A stretch of 64,000 bases of DNA, taken from positions 124,001-188,000 of the forward strand of contig NZ_WSNW01000001.1 in assembly GCF_009767585.1 (NCBI RefSeq), in the 5' to 3' direction. Made by a program: the position numbers and the translations under genes. The notes below the pieces were generated by a model, which saw only the letters and a list, made by a program, of their open reading frames with translations, ran no database searches and was not told the origin of the DNA. Shown piece by piece: positions 8,705-16,833 of this stretch. Source of the DNA: Coprobacillus cateniformis. GTDB lineage: Bacteria > Bacillota_I > Bacilli_A > Erysipelotrichales > Coprobacillaceae. Each line of letters starts with the position of its first letter. Position 1 is the stretch's first letter.

Positions 8705-10020
8705 TAGAATCTTGAAAATTGAATATTTATATGTGATTTTGGGCATGACAAAAACAACCTTTAAAATGGCATTCTTAGAAATTTGTATAGTTATCTTAAA
8801 AGCTCAGGATCAAATTTTTGATCAGTACTTAATAAATGATATATGATTCTAAGCAGTTTTCTTACACAATGACCTTGAGCACAGCGATGACCCTTGCCTT
8901 GAGAAATCTTTAAATCATAATATTGTCTAAATACAGGATTATGATGAATTACAGGCAATATAATCTGATATAGGGTCTTCCTTAGATATTTAGATCCTTT
9001 CTTAGTGATAGCGGTATGTTGTGCAGTAAATTGACTGGATTCATAATGCATTGGAGCGACTCCTGCAAATTTTATAATTTGAGAAGGCTTTTTATAGTTG
9101 CTTATATCTCCTAATTCGGCTAAAATAGAAGTACTAGAGAAATGAGAAATTCCTGGTATGGATAGGATAGGAGAGTTGTTTTTCACGGAGAACTCTTCTA
9201 TTTTTTTATCTGTCTCAGTAATTTGTTCACTGATGAGTTCTATTTGATTGACCAAATGCTTGATTTGAATAACTTCAGCTATAGAAGAAATACCAATAGA
9301 AGATTTAGCACATTCTTTTAACTGTTCAGGTGTTAAAGAGATGCGATTTCCTCTGCCGTTGATATCAAAGCATTTGCGAATAGTTCTGATATCAGTATCA
9401 GCGATAGCTTCAGCACTGCCAAATGTTTTAAGAAGATTCATATAGACAGTGCCATATTTAGATTTAAATAAGCTATTGAATTCAGGAAAAACGATATCAA
9501 TACATTTTTGAAGACGATTGCCATAGACATTTAATTCTTCTTTTAAATTATGATGATGTCTGGTCAATTGCTTTTGTTCATAGAGATCAAAGCTATTCAC
9601 TTTAGTGATGCGATACTGCTTCTTGCGTTCAGGGGTATCAAGGACATCACAGATCGTTAAAGTATCAAGCCTATCATTTTTGGTAATGCCACCTTGCAAT
9701 TTACGTGTAAAATCAGTGGTTTTAGGATTGATTAAGGCGACAGTAAAATGTTTGTCCAATAGATACTTTAATAAAGCAAAATGATAATGTCCAGTATCTT
9801 CCATACCAATCAAAATTGATTTTTTAGAATAAGGTTTCAGTTTATTGACAAGGAAATCAAAACCTTCTTTATTATTAGGAAAAGAAACAGGCTTAACAAA
9901 AAGTTCACCAGTATCTTTATCCATAACACAAAAGAAGTGTTTATTCTTACCAATATCAATACCAACTAATTTCATAAAAAACATCCTAGTATAATGATTA
10001 TGACTTATCCAATGAGTCAT
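8705..10020 (-). mobile_element. IS110-family insertion sequence, probably missing its left end
   Basis: The element contains the transposase gene at 8791-9975. Its downstream end carries CTTGAAAATTGAATA (8711-8725), which matches the downstream end of the neighbouring IS110 element (TTTGAAAAGTGAATA on the minus strand near 11460-11475). A matching upstream end for this copy is not found: the DNA upstream of its start is only about 40 bases before the ends of the divergent element begin. It may therefore be truncated or disrupted by the second insertion. Exact boundaries are uncertain because IS110 elements make no target duplication. Confidence 0.5.
8791..9975 (-). CDS. IS110-family DEDD transposase (copy 1)
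   Basis: About 394 residues from the ATG at 9975, which has TAGGA eight bases upstream; an in-frame ATG at 10020 would add 15 residues without support. The N-terminal RuvC-like DEDD domain shows GIDIGK (first Asp), GMEDTGHYH (Glu) and NDRLDTLTICD (Asp). The C-terminal Tnp_20 domain has SIPGISHFSSTSILAELG and a conserved end GHRCAQGHCVRKLLR that carries the serine-recombinase-like part. Family enzymes use a guide (bridge) RNA from the non-coding end of the element. The reading frame is intact, but the non-coding left end seems lost. It is about as long as, and clearly homologous to, the divergent copy at 10235-11404. Confidence 0.9.
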   Translation of the reverse strand: MKLVGIDIGKNKHFFCVMDKDTGELFVKPVSFPNNKEGFDFLVNKLKPYSKKSILIGMEDTGHYHFALLKYLLDKHFTVALINPKTTDFTRKLQGGITKNDRLDTLTICDVLDTPERKKQYRITKVNSFDLYEQKQLTRHHHNLKEELNVYGNRLQKCIDIVFPEFNSLFKSKYGTVYMNLLKTFGSAEAIADTDIRTIRKCFDINGRGNRISLTPEQLKECAKSSIGISSIAEVIQIKHLVNQIELISEQITETDKKIEEFSVKNNSPILSIPGISHFSSTSILAELGDISNYKKPSQIIKFAGVAPMHYESSQFTAQHTAITKKGSKYLRKTLYQIILPVIHHNPVFRQYYDLKISQGKGHRCAQGHCVRKLLRIIYHLLSTDQKFDPELLR

Positions 10021-10074
10021 TTACATATATCTCTTTCTAGCTGATTTTGTTAAAATGGAAAAGTGAATGTGTAC

Positions 10075-10234
10075 TTTGATTTATCCTTGTAGCCTGACTA
10101 CCTAAGAAAGTCTATTGCCACAGCACTTGACCGTAATTGTGATAAGTTGGATAAGTCTTGAACTTGTATTTCACACTAGGCTCTTTGGTTTCTTGTTTGT
10201 GGTCACATCACATTGTTAGAAAGGTCGTGTTTTT
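10075..10234 (+). ncRNA. Candidate IS110 bridge RNA (guide RNA) region
   Basis: A 160-base non-coding segment between the left end motif and the transposase start. IS110 elements encode a structured bridge RNA at this position that specifies target and donor DNA. The segment contains TTGGATAAGTC at 10147-10157, the exact complement of GACTTATCCAA at 10002-10012 just outside the left end. Short helices such as AAGTT...AACTT flank it. Secondary structure was not computed, so the identification rests on position and the match. Confidence 0.35.
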
Positions 10235-11404
10235 ATGAATTACATAGGTATTGATGTTGGTAAGTTCAATCATTGCTGTGCTGTTATGAACTCTGAAGGT
10301 GAAGTTCTTGTAGAACCATTCTTCTTTGCTAATAACAGCGATGGTTTTGATGCTCTCTTACATATCATCAAACCCTTCCAATCCTCTCGTCATATGAGCG
10401 GATTAGAATCTACTGGTCACTATGGTGATAATCTACTGCGTTTTCTGCTTGCTAACGACTTTCAAGTAGGTATCATTAATCCTATTTCTACGGATGCCAA
10501 GCGTAAACAGAAGATTCGTAAAACCAAGAATGACAAGAAAGATTCTTTAACGATATGCGCTGTTCTCCAATCCAGAGATTATACACATATGACTAAAAAT
10601 AAGTTGTCCTTGCGTGAGGGTAAACAGTTGACTCGCTATCATCATGATCTCACTGCCTCTTTGAATCAAGCCAAAAACAAACTTCAAAAATGCATTGATA
10701 TTGTATTTCCTGAATATAACTCTATCTTTGCAACGAAATATTCAAAAGCCTATATGGCCGTTTTAAAGGAATGTGGCTCTGCGAAAGTCATCAGAGAAAC
10801 TCATCTAAAACATCTCAAGAAAATCGTCTCAGACGCCTCACACGGCAAGATCAATTCGGATTATCCTACACGTCTGAAAGAATCAGCTAAAACTTCCATC
10901 GGTGAGGATAACGCGGTCATGACTCTTGAAATCAAACAACTCATCGCCAGTATTGAACTGCTTATGGATCAACTTGATATTGTGGATAGAAAAATAGAAG
11001 AATTAGCACGCACGCTGAACTCTCCTATTTTTACGATTCCCGGCATCGGTTGGATTACCGGAATGTCGATCTTATGTGAATTAGGGCCTATTGATAACTT
11101 CAGCTCTCACACAAAAGTTATCGCTTACACCGGTTTAGATTGCGCAGTTTATCAATCAGGACAATACAATGCAGATAAGACTGCGATCACCAAGCGTGGT
11201 TCTCCTCACATAAGACTCTCACTTTACCAAGCAGCACTTCCTCTTTGTAGATTCAATGCTACTTTCAATGAGTATTATAACCGAAAACGCTCAGAAGGTA
11301 AATCCCATCGTTGCGCTCAAGGCCATGTTGTTCGTAAATTACTAAGAGTCATTTTTAAGTTGCTTACTGAAAACATGAGCTTTGATTCTGCTTTGTGTAA
11401 ATAA
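10235..11404 (+). CDS. IS110-family DEDD transposase (copy 2)
   Basis: A 389-residue protein. It starts MNYIGIDVGK with the first catalytic Asp, then GLESTGHYG (Glu) and KNDKKDSLTICA (Asp region). The C-terminal domain has TIPGIGWITGMSILCELG and ends in SHRCAQGHVVRKLLRVIF. It is similar to copy 1 along its length but clearly diverged, so these are two related elements rather than a recent duplication. The base composition is less AT-rich than the surroundings (CTC and CGT codons, many C residues), which suggests recent arrival from elsewhere. The frame is complete and probably active if the ends are intact. Confidence 0.92.
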   Translation: MNYIGIDVGKFNHCCAVMNSEGEVLVEPFFFANNSDGFDALLHIIKPFQSSRHMSGLESTGHYGDNLLRFLLANDFQVGIINPISTDAKRKQKIRKTKNDKKDSLTICAVLQSRDYTHMTKNKLSLREGKQLTRYHHDLTASLNQAKNKLQKCIDIVFPEYNSIFATKYSKAYMAVLKECGSAKVIRETHLKHLKKIVSDASHGKINSDYPTRLKESAKTSIGEDNAVMTLEIKQLIASIELLMDQLDIVDRKIEELARTLNSPIFTIPGIGWITGMSILCELGPIDNFSSHTKVIAYTGLDCAVYQSGQYNADKTAITKRGSPHIRLSLYQAALPLCRFNATFNEYYNRKRSEGKSHRCAQGHVVRKLLRVIFKLLTENMSFDSALCK

Positions 11405-11578
11405 TAACGCTATATCATCATTTATTAAATGGCTACTCGTTAGTTGTTTTCAGTGTACACATATTCACTTTTCAAAGATCTTCATCTATTTCCAACAGAA
11501 AAGTCAATTTAACTATTGACATCTATATAGTTGGCTTTCTTGTTTAAAAATATGTGAAATGGTATCCACAACACTTAG

Positions 11579-11740
11579 ACCACAAAACCTGGTAGAAAAT
11601 ACGAATTCAAGACTCATCTAACTCATCATTATTTAGGAATAAGGCGTGGTAAGAACCTCCTTAAAGTAGTCAAAGCCACAGGGTTAAAAATACAAATCCA
11701 TGATCACATTATTCAATTTTATAGTAAAACTAAACCGTAA
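11579..11740 (+). pseudogene. C-terminal remnant of an unknown, possibly transposase, gene
   Basis: A 53-codon open run from just after a TAG (11576-11578) to a TAA at 11738-11740, with coherent protein character (KPGRKYEF, YLGIRRGKNLLKV, IHDHIIQFYSKTKP). It has no start codon or ribosome site and follows directly on the insertion sequence. It reads like the tail of a DNA-binding or transposase protein, but the family was not recognised. It is best seen as debris from an earlier insertion. Confidence 0.35.
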
Positions 11741-11775
11741 TCAACCACGGATAAATAGGTTGGTAGAAAGGAGAA

Positions 11776-11820
11776 GGTATACTATAAGTGACTAATTAAA
11801 TGAGTCATTTATAATATACC
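11776..11820. repeat. 18-base imperfect palindrome (hairpin)
   Basis: Arms at 11776-11793 (GGTATACTATAAGTGACT) and 11803-11820 (complement with two mismatches), loop of nine bases. There is no T run, so it is not an ordinary terminator. The segment AATGAGTCATTTA in its right half also occurs at 10011-10023, next to the left side of the IS110 pair. It may be a transposon end or an insertion target. Confidence 0.45.
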
Positions 11821-12050
11821 AGGGTTAATTGGCAAAATATTCTTGTTTACTATTTGTGTTGTATCAATGGTTTTTTATTTGACATTTAGTTTCAGTTTTA
11901 AACATGTTTTTTTATAATCATGTTACATATTATATTAATTTCTCATTTATAAATTTAAGATTGGAATAGTTTTTAACTTATTAAAATATTGAAGCTAAAG
12001 AAAATATAAAAGCCATCTATTATTTTTTTATCTAATAGGAGGAAATGATT

Positions 12051-12302
12051 ATGAAAAAAACTTCAATATTATTAAGTGGATTTGTTTTTACAATACTAGG
12101 CATGCTGGTCATGACATCATTTGTTATATCCTTTCTTTTCTTAAGTTTTGGGAACAATCTTTCATGGGAAATGTTTTTAGGAATTGAAAATATAAAGATA
12201 TTCTATTATGGCTCTTTAGTCATGTTTATTATTGGCTGTGGTTTAGTAATCGCAAATATATGTGCTGGATATCGAGAAAAAAATGCTAATAAATCTATGT
12301 AA
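12051..12302 (+). CDS. Small two-segment membrane protein of unknown function
   Basis: 83 residues from the ATG at 12051, which has AGGAGG eight bases upstream; an ATG at 12045 is too close to that site. Two hydrophobic segments (about residues 7-32 and 50-70) are joined by a short loop containing WEMFLGIENIK, with a charged C-terminal tail. No motif was recognised. It stands alone between insertion-sequence debris and a convergent regulator, and is followed by an intrinsic terminator, so it forms its own transcript. Confidence 0.55.
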   Translation: MKKTSILLSGFVFTILGMLVMTSFVISFLFLSFGNNLSWEMFLGIENIKIFYYGSLVMFIIGCGLVIANICAGYREKNANKSM

Positions 12303-12361
12303 ACATTCTATATTCTAATTTTAAATAAGTACAAGAGTCTATACAAAATTAAAATCTTTAT

Positions 12362-12384
12362 TGGGGTAGTCATACCCCATTTTA
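12362..12384 (+). terminator. Intrinsic terminator after the small membrane protein
   Basis: TGGGGTA (12362-12368) and TACCCCA (12373-12379) with loop GTCA, followed by TTTT. It lies about 60 bases after the stop at 12302. Confidence 0.75.
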
Positions 12385-12587
12385 CATTTATTGATGATTA
12401 TAGATCATTTTTTTAATTTTTCAAAACTTTCGTATCCTTTTCATTTAAATATTATATTAACTTATGGTATTGACGATATACAAATTTTTTGAATATATGA
12501 ATTAATCTATATCTCTTGAAAAGTTGATGAATTCATATTAAATATAATCAATTCTTTCTTGATTTTTTATTATTAATAAATGAAAAA

Positions 12588-12797
12588 TTATTCACTTAAC
12601 CCTAAATCAACAGTATGAATATAATGAAAACCACACTTTTTATAGAGATGTATAGCAGATAAATGACCTTGATAAACATCTAAACAAATAGCTTTCATTT
12701 TCTTTTTCTGGCTTTCATGATAAATAAGATCTATCAAATCACTACCAATTCTTAAATAAAAACTCAGGGTGAATAACAAACATGAGGAATCCATCAA
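12588..12797 (-). pseudogene. GNAT acetyltransferase C-terminal fragment
   Basis: The 69-codon frame contains the last part of a GNAT acetyltransferase: RIGSDLIDLI, then CLDVYQGHLSAIHLYKKCGF, the usual acetyl-CoA-binding helix and Ala-Ile-x-x-Tyr-x-x-x-GF end. The N-terminal acceptor half is missing. Just upstream another frame reads FVIHPEFLFKNW, the strand that should precede it, so a frameshift or deletion has broken the gene. The first codons overlap the stop of the DtxR-type regulator by four bases; translation from there is possible but would give only a partial fold. Confidence 0.6.
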
Positions 12798-13234
12798 TCA
12801 TAATCATGATGTTTTTCAAGAAAATGAGTTAATTTTTCTATTTGTAAAATTGTTTTCTTATCCATAAAATGTTCTATTTTTTCAACTTGTTCTAATTCGT
12901 CATTAGAATGGTTTAAAACGCATAAAAAACGATGAAGTATTTCATGACGATATAACAAATATCGTCCTTCATTCATCCCTTTATCAGTTAAAGTAATATC
13001 TCCATATTTCTCAAAATCAACATAACCAAACTGTTTTAATCTTTGAACAATTTTCGTTGTAGAAGATGGCTGAACATTCAAGTGACGAGAAAGATCACCG
13101 ATTCTAATCTTAACTTGTTGATGATAAAGTCTATAAATCATTTCTAAATAATCTTCCATAGCAGGAGTCAACTCCTGGCTAGATGTCAGTCGATAGCCTG
13201 TAAAAGTATGAAAATCACTAGGTTCTTTGCTCAT
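12794..13234 (-). CDS. DtxR/MntR-family metal-dependent repressor (probable iron regulator of feoAB)
   Basis: A 146-residue protein. A winged helix at residues 22-85 (LTPAMEDYLEMIYRLY, then LNVQPSSTTKIVQRLKQFGY) is followed by the metal-binding and dimer region (YLLYRHEILHRFL, EQVEKIEHFMD). This is the layout of the short, SH3-less MntR/IdeR type. The Asp, Glu and His residues used as metal ligands in MntR have counterparts in MEDYLE, RHEIL and EKIEHF. It is divergent from feoA with a 27-base palindromic operator in between. It therefore most likely represses iron uptake when Fe2+ is plentiful; manganese sensing is an alternative. Confidence 0.85.
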   Translation of the reverse strand: MSKEPSDFHTFTGYRLTSSQELTPAMEDYLEMIYRLYHQQVKIRIGDLSRHLNVQPSSTTKIVQRLKQFGYVDFEKYGDITLTDKGMNEGRYLLYRHEILHRFLCVLNHSNDELEQVEKIEHFMDKKTILQIEKLTHFLEKHHDYD

Positions 13235-13291
13235 TTTTAATGTCCTTTCCTCTTTTTAATCACAAATAAAAAGAAATAACCATACATTGAA

Positions 13292-13318
13292 TTAGGATAA
13301 AAAGTTTCCTTATCCTAA
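13292..13318. promoter_or_regulatory. Palindromic operator between the DtxR-type regulator and feoA
   Basis: TTAGGATAA (13292-13300) and TTATCCTAA (13310-13318), a perfect nine-base inverted repeat with a nine-base spacer. The TTAGG half-site is characteristic of DtxR-family boxes. It lies 23 bases before the feoA start, where a bound repressor would block transcription. Confidence 0.75.
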
Positions 13319-13341
13319 AATATGTTAAAAAGGATGATTTT

Positions 13342-13620
13342 ATGAATTTAAATGAATTGCCTATAGGCGCAAAAGCAAAGGTCACAACGCTTACTGCAAC
13401 TGACAGTATGCGTCGTCGCCTTCTTGATATTGGTCTCATTAATGGAACTGTTGTTGAATGTTTAGGACGTAGCCCTCAAGGTGATCCGTCAGCTTATTTT
13501 ATACGTGGAGCAGTGATTGCTATTAGAAGTGAAGATTGTGAAGATATTGTGATTGAAAATATGATGGAGGCTGATAAGGTTGAAGGAAGATATCCAATCA
13601 AAAGAACTCAAAAATGTTGA
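13342..13620 (+). CDS. feoA: Ferrous iron transport protein A (FeoA)
   Basis: A 92-residue protein, cytosolic, with the SH3-like FeoA fold: LPIGAKAKVTTL, then RRRLLDIGLINGTVVECL, and an ending strand AYFIRGAVIAIRSEDCEDIVI. It assists FeoB in Fe2+ import. The last 20 or so residues extend past the normal FeoA core because its frame runs 41 bases into feoB; the GGAGG that serves feoB lies inside feoA, so the two are translationally coupled. Expression is probably controlled by the upstream DtxR-type operator. Confidence 0.93.
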   Translation: MNLNELPIGAKAKVTTLTATDSMRRRLLDIGLINGTVVECLGRSPQGDPSAYFIRGAVIAIRSEDCEDIVIENMMEADKVEGRYPIKRTQKC

Positions 13621-15715
13621 ATTAGAGATTATCAAACAATCTCCTGATGCAAAAGTTATTGCTTTAGCAGGAAATCCGAATGTTGGAAAGAGTACTGTTT
13701 TTAATAACTTAACAGGTATGAATCAGCATACTGGTAACTGGCCTGGTAAAACTGTCAGCAATGCACAAGGTTTTTGTTCTACTGCAGAACATGATTATGT
13801 GATGGTTGATATTCCTGGCACATATTCTCTTATGGCACACTCTGCTGAAGAGGAAGTTGCACGTAATTTTATTTGTTTTGGACATCCCGACTTGACTGTT
13901 GTCGTCTGTGATGCAACTTGTTTAGAAAGAAATCTTAATCTTGTTTTACAGACAATTGAAATTTCTCCAAATGTGATTGTTTGTGTCAATCTAATGGATG
14001 AAGCTATTCGTAAAAATATCCATATTAATTTACCATTACTTTCCCAAAAACTTGGTGTTCCTGTTATCAGTACTGTTGCACGTCAGAAAAAATCTTTGGA
14101 TCGTTTCTTGAAATGTCTTGATGATACTATTGATACAAAAGAGCATCATGAACACATTTCAATCACATATCCTCGTCTTTTAGAAAAAGCTATCGCAATG
14201 ATTCAGCCTATTTTAGAAGAAAAATTACAAGGTCAACTCAATAGTCGCTGGTTAAGTCTTAAACTCCTAGAACAAGATCCATCTTTATTAGTTGAAATAG
14301 ATCATCATTTAGGAACTGATTTCTTAAAACAAGAAGAACTTATTTCAGCTATAAATATTGCTCAAGAACACTTACAAAAACATAATATTGATACAGCAAC
14401 AATTAAAGACCAAATTGTCTCATCACTTGTCCATATAGCAGAAAATATATGCCAAGATGTTGTCACATATGAAGATGCCTCTTACAATCAAAAGGATCGC
14501 AAAATTGACCATATTCTGACAAGCCGTTGGACTGGCTATCCAATCATGTTAGCTCTCTTAGCTATTATATTCTGGTTAACCATGACTGGTGCCAATTATC
14601 CTTCACAAATTTTATCAGATATTCTCTTTTATATCCAAGATAGATTAACAGATTTATTTATGTATTTTCATGCTCCTGCATGGTTACATGGCGTTTTGGT
14701 TCTAGGTATTTATCGAGTTTTAGCATGGGTTGTCTCTGTTATGTTACCTCCAATGGCTATTTTCTTCCCTCTCTTTACATTACTAGAAGATGTTGGATAT
14801 CTTCCCCGTATCGCCTATAATCTTGATAAACCTTTCAAATGTTGCTGTGCTTGTGGAAAACAAGCATTAACAATGTGTATGGGATTTGGATGTAATGCTG
14901 CTGGAGTCATTGGCTGTCGTATTATTGACTCTCCGCGTGAACGATTGCTTGCGATTATTACAAATAACTTTGTTCCTTGTAACGGTCGTTTCCCTACGTT
15001 GATTGCGATTATTACCATGTTCTTTGTAGGTAGTGCTGGCATCTTTTCATCAGTTTTATCGGCCCTCTTTTTGACTGGTCTCATTTTACTTGGCATCATT
15101 ATGACATTTGTGGTTACAAAGTGTTTATCTAAAACTTTATTAAAAGGTGTTCCTTCTTCCTTTACTTTAGAATTACCACCTTATCGTAAACCACAGATTG
15201 GAAAAATTATTATTCGTTCACTTTTTGATCGGACATTATTTGTTTTAGGAAGAGCTATATGTGTTGCCATACCTGCTGGACTCATTATCTGGTTGATGGC
15301 TAACATTACAATTGGTGACATGAGTTTACTCAATCACTGTGCACAATTTCTAGACCCTTTTGCAAAATTATTAGGTTTGGACGGTGTTATCTTAATTGCG
15401 TTTATTCTTGGTTTACCTGCCAATGAAATTGTTGTTCCTATTATTATCATGGCCTATCTTGCTCAAGGAACAATTCTTGATATGAGCAATCTTGTTGAAC
15501 TCAAAGCTTTGCTTGTGCAGAATGGCTGGACATGGATAACTGCAATTAGTACCATGTTATTTTCATTAATGCACTGGCCTTGCTCAACAACCTTAATGAC
15601 AATCAAAAAAGAAACTGGTAGCTGGAAATGGTCTATCGTCTCTTTCCTTGTGCCAACTCTCATTGGTTTACTTGTCTGTTTTCTTTTTGCACAAACTGCA
15701 TATTTCTTTATATAA
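13580..15715 (+). CDS. feoB: Ferrous iron transporter FeoB
   Basis: A 711-residue Fe2+ transporter. The N-terminal G domain shows G1 (GNPNVGKS, residues 31-38), G3 (DIPGTYS) and G4 (NLMD), followed by the GDI-like helical domain. The membrane part has the paired gate and core regions, including CMGFGCNAAGVIGCR with conserved Cys residues and NNFVPCNGRFPTL. The start is a TTG at 13580, nine bases after GGAGG; no better start exists ahead of the G domain. No feoC follows. The gene ends 31 bases before a strong bidirectional terminator. Iron delivery fits the neighbouring iron-dependent ribonucleotide reductase. Confidence 0.95.
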   Translation: MKEDIQSKELKNVELEIIKQSPDAKVIALAGNPNVGKSTVFNNLTGMNQHTGNWPGKTVSNAQGFCSTAEHDYVMVDIPGTYSLMAHSAEEEVARNFICFGHPDLTVVVCDATCLERNLNLVLQTIEISPNVIVCVNLMDEAIRKNIHINLPLLSQKLGVPVISTVARQKKSLDRFLKCLDDTIDTKEHHEHISITYPRLLEKAIAMIQPILEEKLQGQLNSRWLSLKLLEQDPSLLVEIDHHLGTDFLKQEELISAINIAQEHLQKHNIDTATIKDQIVSSLVHIAENICQDVVTYEDASYNQKDRKIDHILTSRWTGYPIMLALLAIIFWLTMTGANYPSQILSDILFYIQDRLTDLFMYFHAPAWLHGVLVLGIYRVLAWVVSVMLPPMAIFFPLFTLLEDVGYLPRIAYNLDKPFKCCCACGKQALTMCMGFGCNAAGVIGCRIIDSPRERLLAIITNNFVPCNGRFPTLIAIITMFFVGSAGIFSSVLSALFLTGLILLGIIMTFVVTKCLSKTLLKGVPSSFTLELPPYRKPQIGKIIIRSLFDRTLFVLGRAICVAIPAGLIIWLMANITIGDMSLLNHCAQFLDPFAKLLGLDGVILIAFILGLPANEIVVPIIIMAYLAQGTILDMSNLVELKALLVQNGWTWITAISTMLFSLMHWPCSTTLMTIKKETGSWKWSIVSFLVPTLIGLLVCFLFAQTAYFFI

Positions 15716-15746
15716 AAAAGATATATTTTTCAATATACCTTTCGTC

Positions 15747-15780
15747 ATTGCATTATAATCACTATTATAATGCAATTTAT
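15747..15780. terminator. Bidirectional terminator between feoB and nrdB
   Basis: A perfect 12-base inverted repeat ATTGCATTATAA / TTATAATGCAAT (15747-15758, 15765-15776) with a six-base loop and a T-rich tail on the plus strand. It separates two convergent transcripts. Confidence 0.75.
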
Positions 15781-15781
15781 T

Positions 15782-16822
15782 TTATAAATCATCTTCCAAA
15801 GCACTTGATTTGGCATAAGCACTTGAACGTGCTTCAAAAAAGTCTGTTTTTATATCATTTGCATTGCTATAAATACTGACCCATTTCATAGATTCAGGTT
15901 CTTGCATGTAGTCTTCAAATAATGGTTCAAAGTTTAAAGCCTGTGCACGAAAGTTTCCAAGATAATGAATATAATCACTAACCATCTTCATTGTTAAACC
16001 TTCAATACGATCTCCAAGCACATATTGTCCCCATGCTATTTCTTCTTCTACACCACGTTTCATCATATCTCTATACACTTCTATCTTATCAGGTGTAAAA
16101 AGATCAGGTTCTTCCTTTTGAAGTTCTAAAATCATATTTCTAAATAACCACAGATGTGTATTTTCATCACGATTAATATAACGAATTTCTTGAGCAGAAC
16201 CCGGCATTTTCCCCATTCTTCCTAAATTATAAAAGAACATGAATCCTGAATAGAAATAAATTCCTTCCAATATATAATTTGCAATAACTGTCTTCATAAA
16301 ATGAAAACTATCTTTATGTTCCAGAAATGCATTATACTGTTCTCCAATAAATTCATTTCTTTTTAAAAGATGTTCATCATATTTCCATTGATATAAGATT
16401 TCATCTCGTTCTATTGGTGAACAGATGGAATCTAACATATAACTATAACTTTGTGAATGAACCGCTTCTTGAAATGCCTGGATTGTTAAACATAAATTAA
16501 TTTCATTGGCTGTAATATATTCTCCAACGTTAGGTAAATTGGCAGTTTGTAATGAGTCTAGAAATACTAAAAAAGAGAGAATCTTATCATAAGCTGTTTT
16601 TTCATGCTCATTTAATAAGCGATAATCCTTAATATCTTGTGTCAAATTGATTTCTTCAGGAATCCAGAAATTATTCATTGCCTGACGATACCAGTCACTT
16701 ACCCAATTGTATTTCATATTATTAAAATCATTAAGGTTTGTTGTATTTCCATTAATCATACGGCGCTTTCTCACATCAATATCTCCAGATGCATTAAATA
16801 AAGCCTTACGTTTTAATTCCAT
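15782..16822 (-). CDS. nrdB: Class I ribonucleotide reductase, beta (radical-generating) subunit
   Basis: 346 residues. All six metal ligands are visible: Asp89 (FLDSLQ), Glu119 and His122 (QEAVHSQSY), Glu186 (ILEGIYF), and Glu220 with His223 (RDENTHL). The radical Tyr126 is present four residues after His122, so this is a Tyr-radical enzyme with a dimetal (Fe or Mn) site. It partners NrdA to make deoxynucleotides aerobically. The C-terminal tail (ALEDDL) would dock on NrdA. The gene starts 11 bases after the nrdA stop, in one operon. No NrdI flavodoxin or NrdH is seen nearby, which argues against a typical class Ib set. Confidence 0.93.
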   Translation of the reverse strand: MELKRKALFNASGDIDVRKRRMINGNTTNLNDFNNMKYNWVSDWYRQAMNNFWIPEEINLTQDIKDYRLLNEHEKTAYDKILSFLVFLDSLQTANLPNVGEYITANEINLCLTIQAFQEAVHSQSYSYMLDSICSPIERDEILYQWKYDEHLLKRNEFIGEQYNAFLEHKDSFHFMKTVIANYILEGIYFYSGFMFFYNLGRMGKMPGSAQEIRYINRDENTHLWLFRNMILELQKEEPDLFTPDKIEVYRDMMKRGVEEEIAWGQYVLGDRIEGLTMKMVSDYIHYLGNFRAQALNFEPLFEDYMQEPESMKWVSIYSNANDIKTDFFEARSSAYAKSSALEDDL

Positions 16823-16833
16823 TAGTATTCCTC

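Larger units (their letters stand above)
10058..11473 (+). mobile_element. IS110-family insertion sequence (copy 2)
   Basis: It is bounded by an imperfect inverted repeat: GAAAAGTGAATGTGTAC at 10058-10074 and, on the other strand, GAAAAGTGAATATGTGTAC at 11455-11473. Between them lie about 160 non-coding bases, the transposase gene and about 50 bases of 3' sequence. The total of about 1.4 kb is normal for the family. Subterminal repeats are typical of the IS1111 branch, whereas the long non-coding part on the left is typical of the IS110 branch, so the subgroup is unclear. The true ends could lie some bases outside the repeats. Confidence 0.6.
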
